Positions 18,077 through 28,252 are shown, numbered from the stretch's first letter. The stretch is DNA of 64,000 nucleotides from Ch67 sp041395845 (GCA_041395845.1 JAWKZS010000002.1:186001-250000), one strand, 5' to 3'. Notes: generated by a model not told the origin, from the letters alone. Program-made: numbers and translations.

Positions 18077-19087
18077 TCACGCACCACACATCAGCGCCGC
18101 TGCATCCAGCATGCGGCAGGCGTAACCGTGCTCGTTGTCGTACCACACCTGCACCTTGGCATGATTGCCGTTGACCACGCGGGTCGACAATGCATGCACG
18201 ATCCCGGATCGCGAATCACCCAGAATATCACTGGATACGATCTGCTCATCGCTGTAACCCAGAATGCCATCCAGCTCGCCTTCTGCAGCGGCTTTCAATG
18301 CCTGGTTGATCTCGTCCTTGCCGGCATTGCGCTTGAGGATTGCCACGATATCGGTGATGGCACCATCGGGCACCGGCACGCGTAACGCCAATGCCGACAC
18401 CTTGCCTTTCAGCTGCGGCAACACCAGTTCAGTGGCCTTGTCCGATCCGGTGCTGGTGGGAATGATATTCAGCGCACCGGCACGGCCACGAATCATTTTC
18501 TTGTTTGGCTCATCCACCATGCCCTGGGACACGGTGTAGGCGTGTACCGTCGTCACCATCACGCTTTCAATGCCGAACGCCGCGTCCAGCACTTTCAGAG
18601 CCGGTGCCAGTGAATTGGTAGTGCAGGACGCATTGGACACGATCGTGTGTTTTGCAGGATCGTACATGTCATTGTTCACACCCACCACCAAGGTCAGATC
18701 CGCGGTTTCCGACGGTGCGCTGATCAGCACTTTTTTGGCACCCGCCTGCTGATGGAACGCCGCCTTGTCATGATGGGTGAACACGCCGGTACAATCGATG
18801 ACAAGATCAACATCCAGCGTATCCCACGGCAACTCATGAGGATCGGCCTTGTGATAGAAATTGATACGCAGATCATCGATTAGCAGATGGTCATCCCCCA
18901 CCTTGATATCGTATTCGAACCGGCCATGCACGGAATCGTACTTGAGCAGATACGCGATATTTTCAGCAGACACCAGATCATTCACCGCCACCAGCTCCAT
19001 GTTGGCCGGGCGATTGCGCACGTATTCACGCAAGATCAGACGGCCGATGCGGCCAAGTCCGTTGATAGCAATTTTTTTCATACGCAT
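18077..19087 (-). CDS. gapA: Glyceraldehyde-3-phosphate dehydrogenase
   Basis: 336 aa from the ATG at 19087, preceded by AGGA at 5 nt; starts at 19093 and 19081 are also in frame. It converts glyceraldehyde 3-phosphate, phosphate and NAD+ to 1,3-bisphosphoglycerate and NADH. The Rossmann motif INGLGRIGR lies at the N-terminus, an Asp at the end of beta-2 (VAVNDL) favours NAD, and the catalytic cysteine is Cys155 in SNASCTTN. WYDNEHGYA closes the protein. It is the last gene of glgA-pfkB-unknown-gapA, so its NADH output is genetically tied to glycogen metabolism. Confidence 0.94.
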   Translation of the reverse strand: MRMKKIAINGLGRIGRLILREYVRNRPANMELVAVNDLVSAENIAYLLKYDSVHGRFEYDIKVGDDHLLIDDLRINFYHKADPHELPWDTLDVDLVIDCTGVFTHHDKAAFHQQAGAKKVLISAPSETADLTLVVGVNNDMYDPAKHTIVSNASCTTNSLAPALKVLDAAFGIESVMVTTVHAYTVSQGMVDEPNKKMIRGRAGALNIIPTSTGSDKATELVLPQLKGKVSALALRVPVPDGAITDIVAILKRNAGKDEINQALKAAAEGELDGILGYSDEQIVSSDILGDSRSGIVHALSTRVVNGNHAKVQVWYDNEHGYACRMLDAAALMCGA

Positions 19088-19126
19088 GTCCATCCTGTGG
19101 GATAAGTGAATGAGAAACTGAATTCG

Positions 19127-20140
19127 TCAGATACGATTGACGTATTGAGTGAACTGATATTCCGCGGCGCTGTTTTCCACCAGATCCTGCAGCATGGCCA
19201 GCACGATGGCGGCACCCTGCTCGACGGGGGAATTGTGGATTTCGAGCTGCTGCAATACCGGGTCGTCGGCTTCATGCACGATCAGTGCCGGACGCCGCAC
19301 CGGATAATCACCACGCAGCAGGCTGTCCTTCAGTCGATAGAGTTCGTTGAACGAATCGGCCTTTTCGGTGGGCTTGCCCAGGGTGGCACTGACGCGCTCG
19401 CGAATCATCGCAACATTACCATCGGAAACCTTCATCAATATTTCAATCATGTGGGCCACCAGCATGCCATCACGATGGCGGCTCATGTAACGATGCTGCG
19501 CCAGTTCGAGCAGACCAAACAGCACCTTGTTGATACTGGCCATCGCCACGTCGGTTTCACTGGTGCGGCGCGCCGCCAGCCACTTCCACACCGCACTGAA
19601 TGACAGCGGCTTGAGCGTGGGCCAGTTGGCGTCAAATGCACTGAGCCAGGCATTGGTAAACAGATCGGCACTGAACTGGGGCGCCTCGAATCGATGGGTA
19701 TCCGGCCCCTGGTAGCGGGCGCCGATCAGCGGGAACGAACCCGGCAACGCAATATTGAAGGCCAGCACCAGCTGATGCAGTAGCGTACCCACCGCGTTGT
19801 AAAGCGAATACAGATCCAGATGTTCCGCCGCACTTTGCAGTTCAATCACAATCCGCGACGCCGTGGACGGGCCATTGGGTTGCTGAGCCGCCTGCAGATA
19901 GTTGGCAAAGCTGCCATGACTGGTCTGGGCCTTTTTCATCAATGCGATGACATCATCCAGCTGCAGCGAGACCTGAAATTCCGCCACTGCCGAACGATAA
20001 GGATCTTCACTCTTGAAGGGCGAGTTCTTCAGTTGCTGGTTGGCACCTTCCCACAGCGACAGAATCCAGCCGGTTTCGTTATCCCCGGCACTCGGAATGA
20101 CATTGGCAATATCGACTGCAACAGTATGGACAGCGGTCAT
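19127..20140 (-). CDS. Conserved-looking protein of unknown function in the glycogen operon
   Basis: 337 aa, soluble, no signal peptide, mostly helical by composition. I do not recognise the family with confidence. Residues 235-310 (MIEILMKVSDGNVAMIRERV, then LGKPTEKADSFNELYRLKDS, then LLRGDYPVRRP) resemble the layout of ApeA-like HEPN domains, but the Rx4-6H nuclease motif is absent, so any such domain would be inactive. It lies between the sugar-kinase gene (22 nt) and gapA (39 nt) on the same strand, which suggests a role tied to glycogen or hexose metabolism. The start at 20140 is preferred over 20215, which would overlap the upstream gene with low-complexity Arg/Pro residues. Confidence 0.7.
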   Translation of the reverse strand: MTAVHTVAVDIANVIPSAGDNETGWILSLWEGANQQLKNSPFKSEDPYRSAVAEFQVSLQLDDVIALMKKAQTSHGSFANYLQAAQQPNGPSTASRIVIELQSAAEHLDLYSLYNAVGTLLHQLVLAFNIALPGSFPLIGARYQGPDTHRFEAPQFSADLFTNAWLSAFDANWPTLKPLSFSAVWKWLAARRTSETDVAMASINKVLFGLLELAQHRYMSRHRDGMLVAHMIEILMKVSDGNVAMIRERVSATLGKPTEKADSFNELYRLKDSLLRGDYPVRRPALIVHEADDPVLQQLEIHNSPVEQGAAIVLAMLQDLVENSAAEYQFTQYVNRI

Positions 20141-20162
20141 TGATGATCTCCGTGCGCGTGAC

Positions 20163-21149
20163 TCAGTCCAGGGACGACTGGGTAATCTGGCGCGTGATGG
20201 TCTGTGCGGTGGCATACAGCTCGTCGCGGGTCAGCAGCTTTTCCTTGGCGCCGCGATGCTGCAGAACGGATTCGGCGTTGGTCATCGCCAGATGAATCGC
20301 ATCCCGGGTAGACTCACCCAGAATGCAGGCTGCGGTGAAGGTGGATGCCAGCGCGTCGCCGGCGCCAGTGGTTTCAAGCACCTGCAGCCCGGGAGCCGGC
20401 AAACCGTGATAATAAAATTCACGATCATAGACATGCACGCCTTCGGCTGCATCGGTAATGACCAGAACCCGTGGTGGCAGTTTCGCCATTTCCTTCAGTA
20501 ACGTTCTGGCATCCGGACGCTTCCTGTATTCCAGGTCCAGAAACTTGCAGGCTTCTTCCAGATTCATCACCAGGATTTCGACCCGGTCGATCAATCGCGA
20601 CAATGCGTGATAGCCCATTTCGGCCTGATAGTTGGAAGGATTGAACGCCACCCGAAAGCTGTTCTGGCAAATCAGATCCGTCACCGTTTCGAAACTGCGT
20701 TCCAGCATGCTGGACAAATACACCCAGCGGGTTTCAAAGGGTTTGATTTCATCCAGCTGCAGACTGTTGTTGGCACCCTTGTAAGCGAGGATCGTGCGAT
20801 CCTGGGCGAAGCTGTTGAGGATCACGGAAATACCGGTCTGACCACAGCGTGGACCGACAAAATCAATATGCTCGTCGGCCAATTTGCGGACCACGAAATC
20901 ACCGTTGCCATCATCACCGATCTTGCCGAGGTACGCAGTTCTCAATCCCAGTCGCGCCAACGACACCGCGCAGTTGGTTCCACCACCACCAGTAGACAGC
21001 GTGAGCTGCTTCACCAGAATCTTGCTGCCCAGCGGAAATGCAATCAGGCGCTCATGGGTCGTGGGGGTATCAATGCGGATCAGTTCAGAATCCGTATCGG
21101 CAAACTGATCGACGGTTGCACTGCCGATGGCAACCACATCATATTGCAT
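20163..21149 (-). CDS. PfkB-family (ribokinase-like) sugar kinase
   Basis: 328 aa from the ATG at 21149 (AGGA at 6 nt; upstream in-frame ATGs exist at 21155 and 21170). PfkB signature 1 is GGGGTNCAVSLARLG; signature 2 is ETTGAGDALAS, whose Asp is the catalytic base. The family phosphorylates sugars or nucleosides with ATP; the substrate cannot be assigned. Placement between glgA and gapA makes a hexose or fructose 6-phosphate kinase role attractive, since no pfkA is in the window, but this is inference. Confidence 0.85.
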   Translation of the reverse strand: MQYDVVAIGSATVDQFADTDSELIRIDTPTTHERLIAFPLGSKILVKQLTLSTGGGGTNCAVSLARLGLRTAYLGKIGDDGNGDFVVRKLADEHIDFVGPRCGQTGISVILNSFAQDRTILAYKGANNSLQLDEIKPFETRWVYLSSMLERSFETVTDLICQNSFRVAFNPSNYQAEMGYHALSRLIDRVEILVMNLEEACKFLDLEYRKRPDARTLLKEMAKLPPRVLVITDAAEGVHVYDREFYYHGLPAPGLQVLETTGAGDALASTFTAACILGESTRDAIHLAMTNAESVLQHRGAKEKLLTRDELYATAQTITRQITQSSLD

Positions 21150-21166
21150 ATCCATTCCTGTCCCTG

Positions 21167-22600
21167 TCATTGATATAAGGCCATGTACTGGCGGGCACTG
21201 GACTCCCAGTCAAACTGACTGTTCATCGCATTGCGCTGGAGGCTGTGCCAGACCTTGCGTTTGCCAAAATAACCGATCGAACGGCGCACACATTGTTCCA
21301 GGTCAGCACTGCTATCGCCGTCGAACACAAAGCCGGTCGCCGTGCCGTTTTTCAGCGAATCGGCGTCGGTATCGGTGACGGTGTCCGCCAGCCCACCGGT
21401 GGCGCGCACGATGGGCAAGGTGCCATAACGTAAACTATAGATCTGATTCAGCCCGCAAGGTTCATAACGGGACGGCATGACAAACAGGTCCGCACCGGCT
21501 TCAATGCGATGGGCCAGCGATTCGTCGTAACCGATCGTTACCGCAATCTGGCGGGGAAATTCACGGGCCAACGCCAGCATTTGCTGTTCGAACTGTTTGT
21601 CGCCAGCCCCCAGCACGATCCACTGCACTTTCTCATTCGTCAGCTGCGCCATCACATCGATGATCCAGTCCACACCTTTCTGGTGCACCAGCCGGCTTAC
21701 CAGCCCGATCAGCGGGATCGACTTACCCAGCTGCAGGCCGAACTGCCGCTGCAGATCAAGTTTGTTATGGAGTTTTTCCGGCAGATTGTCGGCATCAAAA
21801 TGAAAACGGATCAGCGGATCCTGCGCGGGATTCCAGACATCGTAATCCGCGCCATTGAGAATCCCCTGCAGTTTGTGCTGGTGATACTGCAGCAGGCCAC
21901 TCATGCCACAGGCCAACGGCTCCTGCAGAATCTCCTGCGCATAGGTCGGGCTGACGGTGGTGACCGCGTCCGCGTAGACAATACCGGCTTTCAGGAAGGA
22001 AAAGTTGCCGTAAAACTCTACACTGTCGTACGCCCACCAGGCATCAGGCAACGCCAGCCGCTCAAATTCCTGGCGGGAAAAAATCCCCTGGTAAGCCAGG
22101 TTATGAATCGTCAGCACGGTCTTTACCGACAGTGCCTCGTGCCGGACGAACGCCGGAATCAGGCCCGTCTGCCAGTCATTGCAATGCACCACACTGAAGG
22201 ATTCCTGCAGGGTGCTGCGTCCTTCCAGCAACGCTACCACCGCACGACAGAACACCCCGAAACGCAACGCATTGTCGGGCCAGTCCCTGCCATCGGCGTC
22301 GATATAGGGGCCACCGGGCCGGTCGAACAGACTGGGACAATCCACCAGCAGCAGCCGGATATCGTCCTGCGGCAAGCGGTGTTCCAGCACCACCAGATCC
22401 GCTGGCACGAAGGCATCATCAACACGGTAACTCGCGGATGGCGCTGGTAATTTTTGCCGTACGCTGCGGTACGCCGGCATCATCAAGGTGACATTAACCC
22501 CCGCCTTGCACAGTGCAGCCGTCAGCGACGCTGCCACATCAGCGAGGCCGCCGGTCTTGATCAGGGGAAAACATTCACTGGTTGCAAATAACACATTCAT
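21167..22600 (-). CDS. glgA: Glycogen synthase (ADP-glucose type)
   Basis: 477 aa, the usual size of bacterial GlgA (GT5). It extends alpha-1,4-glucan chains from ADP-glucose. The ADP-glucose-binding KTGGLADV lies at about residues 16-23; the C-terminal nucleotide domain contains RLVHQKGVDW and the catalytic region FVMPSRYEPCGLNQIYSLRYG. It is the first gene of glgA-pfkB-unknown-gapA, divergent from pgi, with an FNR-like site in the 187-bp gap. Confidence 0.96.
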   Translation of the reverse strand: MNVLFATSECFPLIKTGGLADVAASLTAALCKAGVNVTLMMPAYRSVRQKLPAPSASYRVDDAFVPADLVVLEHRLPQDDIRLLLVDCPSLFDRPGGPYIDADGRDWPDNALRFGVFCRAVVALLEGRSTLQESFSVVHCNDWQTGLIPAFVRHEALSVKTVLTIHNLAYQGIFSRQEFERLALPDAWWAYDSVEFYGNFSFLKAGIVYADAVTTVSPTYAQEILQEPLACGMSGLLQYHQHKLQGILNGADYDVWNPAQDPLIRFHFDADNLPEKLHNKLDLQRQFGLQLGKSIPLIGLVSRLVHQKGVDWIIDVMAQLTNEKVQWIVLGAGDKQFEQQMLALAREFPRQIAVTIGYDESLAHRIEAGADLFVMPSRYEPCGLNQIYSLRYGTLPIVRATGGLADTVTDTDADSLKNGTATGFVFDGDSSADLEQCVRRSIGYFGKRKVWHSLQRNAMNSQFDWESSARQYMALYQ

Positions 22601-22697
22601 ATGACGTTTGAAGGACAGAAAATCCAGTGGAATCCAATACTTGCCAGTACTCTATCAGAGCGCCCCAAAAACCGCAGCCGCAGAATCGAATTCTCAC

Positions 22698-22711
22698 TTG
22701 ACCAATATCAA
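22698..22711. promoter_or_regulatory. FNR/Anr-type site between glgA and pgi
   Basis: TTGAC-CAAT-ATCAA differs at one position from the FNR/Anr consensus TTGAT-N4-ATCAA. Its centre (22704.5) is 32 bp upstream of the centre of TAAGCT (22734-22739), a weak -10 for pgi. That is the geometry of a class II FNR promoter (site at -41.5). It is 77 bp from the pgi ATG. Confidence 0.65.
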
Positions 22712-22787
22712 ACTTGTTTGCAGGATGACGCTCTAAGCTGGAGATCTTGGCACTCTCTTGTAACCTCTCCTGCTTGATGGAGCTCTC

Positions 22788-24446
22788 ATGTCAAACCCGC
22801 TGACATCACCGGTATGGAAACGCCTGCAACAATTACAACAACAGATCAGTCAAAAGCACCTGACTGAATTATTCGAACAGGAACCGGAGCGCTTCCAACG
22901 CTTTTCCAGTCAGTGCGGCAGCCTGTTTGTCGATTACTCCAAACACTTCATTGATCAGAACATCATGGATGCGCTGCTGGAACTGGCCCATCACCAACGC
23001 CTGGAAGCCGCCATCGACCATCTGTGGCGCGGGCACATTCTGGCACCCAGCATGAACGCCGTACCCTATCTGATGTTGCGCGATCGCTCGTTCCTGCCGG
23101 TCTGCATCGAAGGTCATGATGTGTCGTCGGAAGTGCGCAATGCGTTATTCACGATGCGCCGACTGTGTGAAGACATCCGCTCGTGGAACTGGCGCGGATA
23201 CAACGGCAAGCCCCTCACCGATATCGTGACACTGGGCGTGGGCGGCTCCGGGAACGGTGCCGAAATGGTGTGTCATGCCCTGGCGCCCTATCATTCACCA
23301 TCACTCAAATCCCATTTCGTTTCCAACGCAGATCCGCAGGCGTTCAAGGAAAAGCTCCGTAACCTGCACGCCGACACCACCCTGTTCATCATTTCCAGCA
23401 AGAGTTTCACCACCCAGGAAACCCTGCAGAATGCACGCCTTGCCCGCTCCTGGCTGATCGCCAATGCCGGCGACAGCAGTGCCATGCAGCAGCACTTCAT
23501 TGCGATCACCTCGAACCGGGATGAAGCGACGACCTTTGGCATTCCCGAACGCAACATCCTGCCGGTATGGGATTGGCTGCCGGGTCGCTATTCCCTGTGG
23601 ACCACTGCCGGCCTGCCCATTGCCCTGGCCATCGGCATGGAACGGTTCGAACAGTTGCTGGATGGCGCACACCAGATGGACCACCATTTTGTGACCACAC
23701 CGCTGGCCAGCAACCTGCCCGTCCTTCTGGGATTGCTCGGCGTGTGGTATGCGAATTTCTGGAATCTTTCATCGCGGGCGATCCTGCCTTACAGCGAACT
23801 GCTGGAAGGGCTGCCAGGCTTTCTGCAGCATGGCCTGATGGAAGCCACCGGCAAATCTGTTGACCTGCAGGGCAAGCCGGTGGACTACATGACCGGCCCG
23901 ATCATCTGGGGATCAGCAGGCACCAAGAACCAGCACACGTACTTCCAGCTGCTGCACCAGGGCACCCATGTGGTTCCCGCTGATTTCATTGTGGTTGCCA
24001 CAGACACCCACGGCAGCGACGAAACCACCAGCGCCTTCTTCCACTTCTTGGCGCAGTCCGAAACCCTGATGCGGGGCAGCGGTGACAAGACGTCCGGCAC
24101 CACACACGAACAGACGTTGCCGGGCAACAAACCGTCCACCGGCCTGCTGCTGGCAGATCTTTCTCCCCGCACGCTCGGTCAACTGCTGGCTCTGTACGAA
24201 CACATGGCGCTGGTGCAGAGCGTGATCTGGAATATCAATCCCTTCTCCCACTGGGGCACTGAACTCGGCAAGCGTTACTCAGCCATTCTGCATAACGCAG
24301 CGGATGACGAAATCGCTGGCGCCGAACACGATGGCTCTACGGTAGGACTGCTGCAGGCATTTCGCAGCATGCAGGGCAAACATGCGGGCAGCGCACACCA
24401 GCAGGATGCGCCACCCCGGGAAGAAAGCACTTACAGCGTCTTTTGA
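22788..24446 (+). CDS. pgi: Glucose-6-phosphate isomerase
   Basis: 552 aa, normal for the long bacterial enzyme, which interconverts glucose 6-phosphate and fructose 6-phosphate. The PGI signature DWLPGRYSLWTTAG is near residue 262, and the C-terminal signature HWGTELGKRYS near 487. The first sugar-phosphate loop reads GVGGSGNGAEM, slightly unlike the common GIGGSxLGP. The last 16 bp overlap tail-to-tail with glgB. It links glycogen turnover with glycolysis and is probably driven by the FNR-like promoter upstream. Confidence 0.95.
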   Translation: MSNPLTSPVWKRLQQLQQQISQKHLTELFEQEPERFQRFSSQCGSLFVDYSKHFIDQNIMDALLELAHHQRLEAAIDHLWRGHILAPSMNAVPYLMLRDRSFLPVCIEGHDVSSEVRNALFTMRRLCEDIRSWNWRGYNGKPLTDIVTLGVGGSGNGAEMVCHALAPYHSPSLKSHFVSNADPQAFKEKLRNLHADTTLFIISSKSFTTQETLQNARLARSWLIANAGDSSAMQQHFIAITSNRDEATTFGIPERNILPVWDWLPGRYSLWTTAGLPIALAIGMERFEQLLDGAHQMDHHFVTTPLASNLPVLLGLLGVWYANFWNLSSRAILPYSELLEGLPGFLQHGLMEATGKSVDLQGKPVDYMTGPIIWGSAGTKNQHTYFQLLHQGTHVVPADFIVVATDTHGSDETTSAFFHFLAQSETLMRGSGDKTSGTTHEQTLPGNKPSTGLLLADLSPRTLGQLLALYEHMALVQSVIWNINPFSHWGTELGKRYSAILHNAADDEIAGAEHDGSTVGLLQAFRSMQGKHAGSAHQQDAPPREESTYSVF

Positions 24447-26622
24447 AGCACGATCCCGGCCAGGGGCGGTAATGTCAGCACCACGCTGTGATGCCGCCCC
24501 ATGGCTTCGACGGGCTGTGATTGAATTGCCGTTCCATTCGATACGTTGCTACCGCCGTAATACTCTGAATCGGAATTGAAGCATTCCGCATAGGTTCCCG
24601 CTTCCGGCACCCCAATGCGGTAATGCTCGCGCACCACCGGGGTGAAATTCAGCACCACCAGCAGATACCCATCCGCTGACTTGCGCAGAAAACTGACGAT
24701 GGACTGGCTGTGGTCGTGACAATCGACCCACTCAAATCCGCGCCAGTCGAAGTCCCACTGATGCAACGGGGAACGTTGCAAATACAGCTGATTCAGATCG
24801 CGCACCGCCGACTGGACGCCACGCTGCAGATCGTGATCCAGCAGATGCCAATCCAGTGACTGATCATGATTCCACTCGATGCCCTGCCCGAATTCGCCTC
24901 CCATGAACAGCAGCTTCTTGCCCGGATGGGTGTACAGATAGGTGAACAGCAAACGCAGATTGGCAAATTTCTGCCAGCCATCGCCCGGCATCTTTTCCAG
25001 TAACGAGCGTTTGCCATGGACTACTTCATCATGGGACAGCGGCAGCACAAAATTTTCGGAAAACGCATACAGCAGACTGAACGTCAGCTTGTCATGATGG
25101 TACTGACGATGCACCGGATCCTGCGAGAAATAGCTCAGGGTGTCGTTCATCCACCCCATGTTCCATTTCATGCTGAAGCCCAGACCGCCCAGATAGACCG
25201 GACGTGATACCTGCGGCCAGGCCGTGGATTCCTCCGCCACCATCAGCACACCGGGAAACGCCTGGTGCACTACTTCGTTGGTGCGGCGGATGAAGTGAAT
25301 GGCGTCCAGATTTTCGTTACCGCCGTACTGATTCGGCGTCCACTCCCGGGTTCGCGGGAATAATCCAGATACAGCATCGACGCCACCGCATCCACCCGCA
25401 AACCGTCGATGTGAAACTCCTCCAGCCAGAAATACGCGCTGGAAAACAGGAAGTTACGCACCTCGTTGCGACCATAATTGAAGATCAGGGTACCCCAATC
25501 CTTGTGTTCGCCCCGGCGCGGGTCTTCATGTTCATACAGCGGCGTGCCATCGAACCGGGCCAGGCCATGGGCATCCTTGGGAAAATGCGCTGGCACCCAG
25601 TCCAGCAGCACCCCGATGCCGTGGCGATGACAACAATCGACGAAGTATTTGAAATCATCAATCGAACCAAACCGGCTGCTGGGAGCGAAATAGCCGGTCA
25701 CCTGGTATCCCCAGGAACCGTCATAGGGATATTCGGTCATGGGTAGCAGTTCAATGTGGGTAAAACCCATTTCCTTTACGTACGGCACCAGCTGTTCAGC
25801 CAGATCCCGGTAAGAAAAATAGTCCCCGTTGGCATGTCGCTTCCACGAGCCGAAATGCACTTCATACACCGACATTGGCTGATGCAGCCAATCCTGGCTG
25901 CGACGCCGCCGCATCCACAGGTCATCCTGCCAGGCGTAATCACTGGCAGGGGCGATCACGGATGCGGTTTCGGGCCGCATCTGGTAAGACCGACCATAGG
26001 GGTCGGATTTGAGCAGGATCGCCCCGCTATCACGCTGACGCAATTCGAATTTGTACAGACTGTGTGCCGGCAGCCCAGGGATAAACAACTCCCATATCCC
26101 TGACTGGCCACGGGTACGCATCGCGTGCACACGGCCGTCCCAACGATTGAAATCCCCTACTACACTGACCCGTTCGGCATTGGGCGCCCAAACGGCGAAC
26201 AGGATGCCGTCGACCCCATCGACACAATGCCGACGTGCACCCAGCAACTCGTGGGCGGTAAAACACTCGCCCGCATGAAACTGATGCAGCGCATCCTCGC
26301 CAAGCTGGGGCCAGAAAGAATAAGGATCAACAAATGAACACTCTTCTGCCCCATTGAACTCCACCAGCAGCGGATGCTGCCCCCACAGGGTGCGATCGCC
26401 GCTGAGCGTGAAAAACGCCGTGCCCTCTACCCGCTCCAGTTCGGTGCGGCCGGTGCTGGTGGTGACCCACATTTTTTCAGCAAACGGACGAAATACCGTC
26501 AGGCGCCATTGTCCGGCATCCGGATGAACCCCCAATACCGTAAAGGGATCATGATGGCGGGCATGCGCGACCCGTTGCAGATCAGTGTCCTTGGTCATGG
26601 GCAAAAAAGACTTTTTGTTCAT
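24431..26622 (-). pseudogene. glgB: 1,4-alpha-glucan branching enzyme, split by one frameshift
   Basis: GlgB (GH13) introduces alpha-1,6 branches into glycogen. From ATG 26622 (AAGGAAG about 10 nt upstream) the frame runs through the N-terminal and CBM48 domains (RHHDPFTVLGVHPD) into the catalytic barrel as far as the nucleophile region DGLRVDAVASMLYLDYS, then goes out of frame at 25345-25350. There the minus strand reads CCCGGGAGTGG where CCCGGGGAGTGG is needed for EPGEWTPNQYGG. The rest, with the acid MVAEES and the C-terminal domain, is intact in the other frame. One added G restores a 730-aa protein of normal length. Either a base-calling error at a G-run or a recent inactivating mutation. 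Confidence 0.9.
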
Positions 26623-26989
26623 CGGGTTAGAACTTCCTTGGCGATGGCCCGACGCAGAGGAACGGGAACCAGACAATGTGCAAAGCAGTTGATTGAGAAT
26701 GCAGTCTTCCACCCTGCATGGCAAGCATAGAAACAATGTGCACCATCAGTTGACCACATTATTGATGAAGATCAAACACCCACTCTGTCAGCGCAACCGC
26801 TTTCCCTGTATCGTGAATTCATCGCAAGCCGGATAACAAAAAAATTCGCCGGCTGATATGGATCAATTTATGCATTCTCGTTGTCGCATAGGTGTCACAA
26901 CCCCATGCGAGAGTTTGATTGATCCACGCCTGACTTCATTCATCAAGTGGATCCAGAGTCGTACCACCAGGGACTTCAACAGGTACTGC
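26623..26989. promoter_or_regulatory. 367-bp divergent control region between glgB and glgC
   Basis: No gene is evident here; an in-frame extension of glgC back to 26858 has no homology. It contains the perfect FNR/Anr site at 26762-26775, a possible leader hairpin AGCCGG / CCGGCT (26827-26832 and 26849-26854, with an A-rich 16-nt loop) and a TATCGT hexamer at 26809-26814 that could be a -10 for glgC. It is the longest non-coding stretch in the glycogen island. Confidence 0.6.
26762..26775. promoter_or_regulatory. Perfect FNR/Anr box between glgB and glgC
   Basis: TTGATGAAGATCAA is an exact match to TTGAT-N4-ATCAA, the palindrome bound by FNR in E. coli and Anr in Pseudomonas under low oxygen. 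It is about 140 bp from the glgB start and 215 bp from the glgC start. I see no ideally spaced -10 for class II activation on either side, so the direction of control is open. Confidence 0.75.
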
Positions 26990-28252
26990 ATGAACACACA
27001 TTCCGACACCAATTACAATTATCTGAGAAAGACACTCGCCCTGATTCTTGCTGGTGGCAGTGGCTCACGCCTGCACTCACTGACCCGCTGGCACTCTAAA
27101 CCGGCGGTGCCCTTTGGCGGCAAGTACCGCACCATCGATTTCCCGTTGTCCAACTGCATCAATTCCGGGATTCGTCGCATCAGCGTTCTGACCCAGTACA
27201 AGTCCCACTCACTCAACACCCATATCCAGAAAGGCTGGAATTTCCTGCGTCCGGAACTGGGCGAATTCATTGACCTGCTGCCGGCTCAGCAGCGTGTGAA
27301 AGATTCCTGGTATCTGGGCACCGCCGACGCCGTTTCGCAGAATCTGGATATCATCGACAACATTCATCCGGATTACGTGCTGATTCTGGCGGGCGATCAC
27401 ATCTACAAGATGAATTACGCGTTGATGATCGAACATCATATCGATACCGGTGCCGACATGACGGTGGGCTGTATCGAAGTGCCCATCAAGCAGGCGCGGG
27501 AATTCGGTGTCATGTCAGTAGATGACAACCACCGGGTTGTGCGGTTTACCGAAAAGCCCAAAAATCCTGAAACCATGCCTGGCCGTTCGAATACCTGTCT
27601 GGCGTCCATGGGTATTTACGTATTTTCCCGCGACTTCCTGTATCAGATGCTGCGCCAGGACGACAAGGACAGCAGCAGCCAGCACGATTTTGGCAAAAAC
27701 ATCATTCCTTACGCCGTTGCCCACCACAGGGTCAGCGCCTATCCGTTTACCGAGGATGAAACCAGTGGCAGTGCCTACTGGCGCGATGTGGGCACAGTGG
27801 ACAGTTACTACGAAGCCAACATGGAATTGCTGGCAGTGACGCCGCCATTGAACCTCTATGACCAAAGCTGGCCGATCTGGACCTACCAGGAACAGCTGCC
27901 ACCGGCAAAGTTCGTATTCGATGACGACGGCCGCCGCGGCATGGCGGTGGATTCCCTGGTGTCGGCCGGCTGCATCATTTCCGGCAGTGGCGTGCGCCAT
28001 TCCCTGCTGTCAAACAATGTCCGCATTCACAGCTATTGCGACATTGAGGATGCCGTGATCCTGCCCAACGTGGACATCGGCCGCCATTGCAAACTGCGAA
28101 AAGTGATTATCGACCGCAATTGTCGGATTCCGCCCGGCACGGTTATCGGCTACGATGCTGCTGAAGATGCGAAACGTTTTTTCGTATCCTCGGAAGGCAT
28201 CGTGTTGGTATCACCGGAAATGCTGGGGCAATCACTTTCCAATGTCGCATGA
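26990..28252 (+). CDS. glgC: Glucose-1-phosphate adenylyltransferase
   Basis: 420 aa from the ATG at 26990. It makes ADP-glucose from ATP and glucose 1-phosphate, the committed step of bacterial glycogen synthesis. The nucleotide loop LAGGSGSRLHSLT is near residues 19-31; the pyrophosphorylase motifs KPAVPFGGKYRTIDF, AGDHIYKMNY and the glucose-1-phosphate region FTEKP are present. The C-terminus has the hexapeptide-type left-handed helix (SCDIEDAV-like repeats ending GRHCKLRKVIIDRNCRIPPG). It overlaps the GH57 gene by 11 nt, so synthesis and glucan processing are coupled. Confidence 0.96.
   Translation: MNTHSDTNYNYLRKTLALILAGGSGSRLHSLTRWHSKPAVPFGGKYRTIDFPLSNCINSGIRRISVLTQYKSHSLNTHIQKGWNFLRPELGEFIDLLPAQQRVKDSWYLGTADAVSQNLDIIDNIHPDYVLILAGDHIYKMNYALMIEHHIDTGADMTVGCIEVPIKQAREFGVMSVDDNHRVVRFTEKPKNPETMPGRSNTCLASMGIYVFSRDFLYQMLRQDDKDSSSQHDFGKNIIPYAVAHHRVSAYPFTEDETSGSAYWRDVGTVDSYYEANMELLAVTPPLNLYDQSWPIWTYQEQLPPAKFVFDDDGRRGMAVDSLVSAGCIISGSGVRHSLLSNNVRIHSYCDIEDAVILPNVDIGRHCKLRKVIIDRNCRIPPGTVIGYDAAEDAKRFFVSSEGIVLVSPEMLGQSLSNVA

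Noticed and set aside
26858..26989. N-terminal extension of GlgC by 44 residues
   Set aside because: The added residues do not resemble GlgC, and ATG 26990 gives the family's normal start just before the LAGGSGSR loop.
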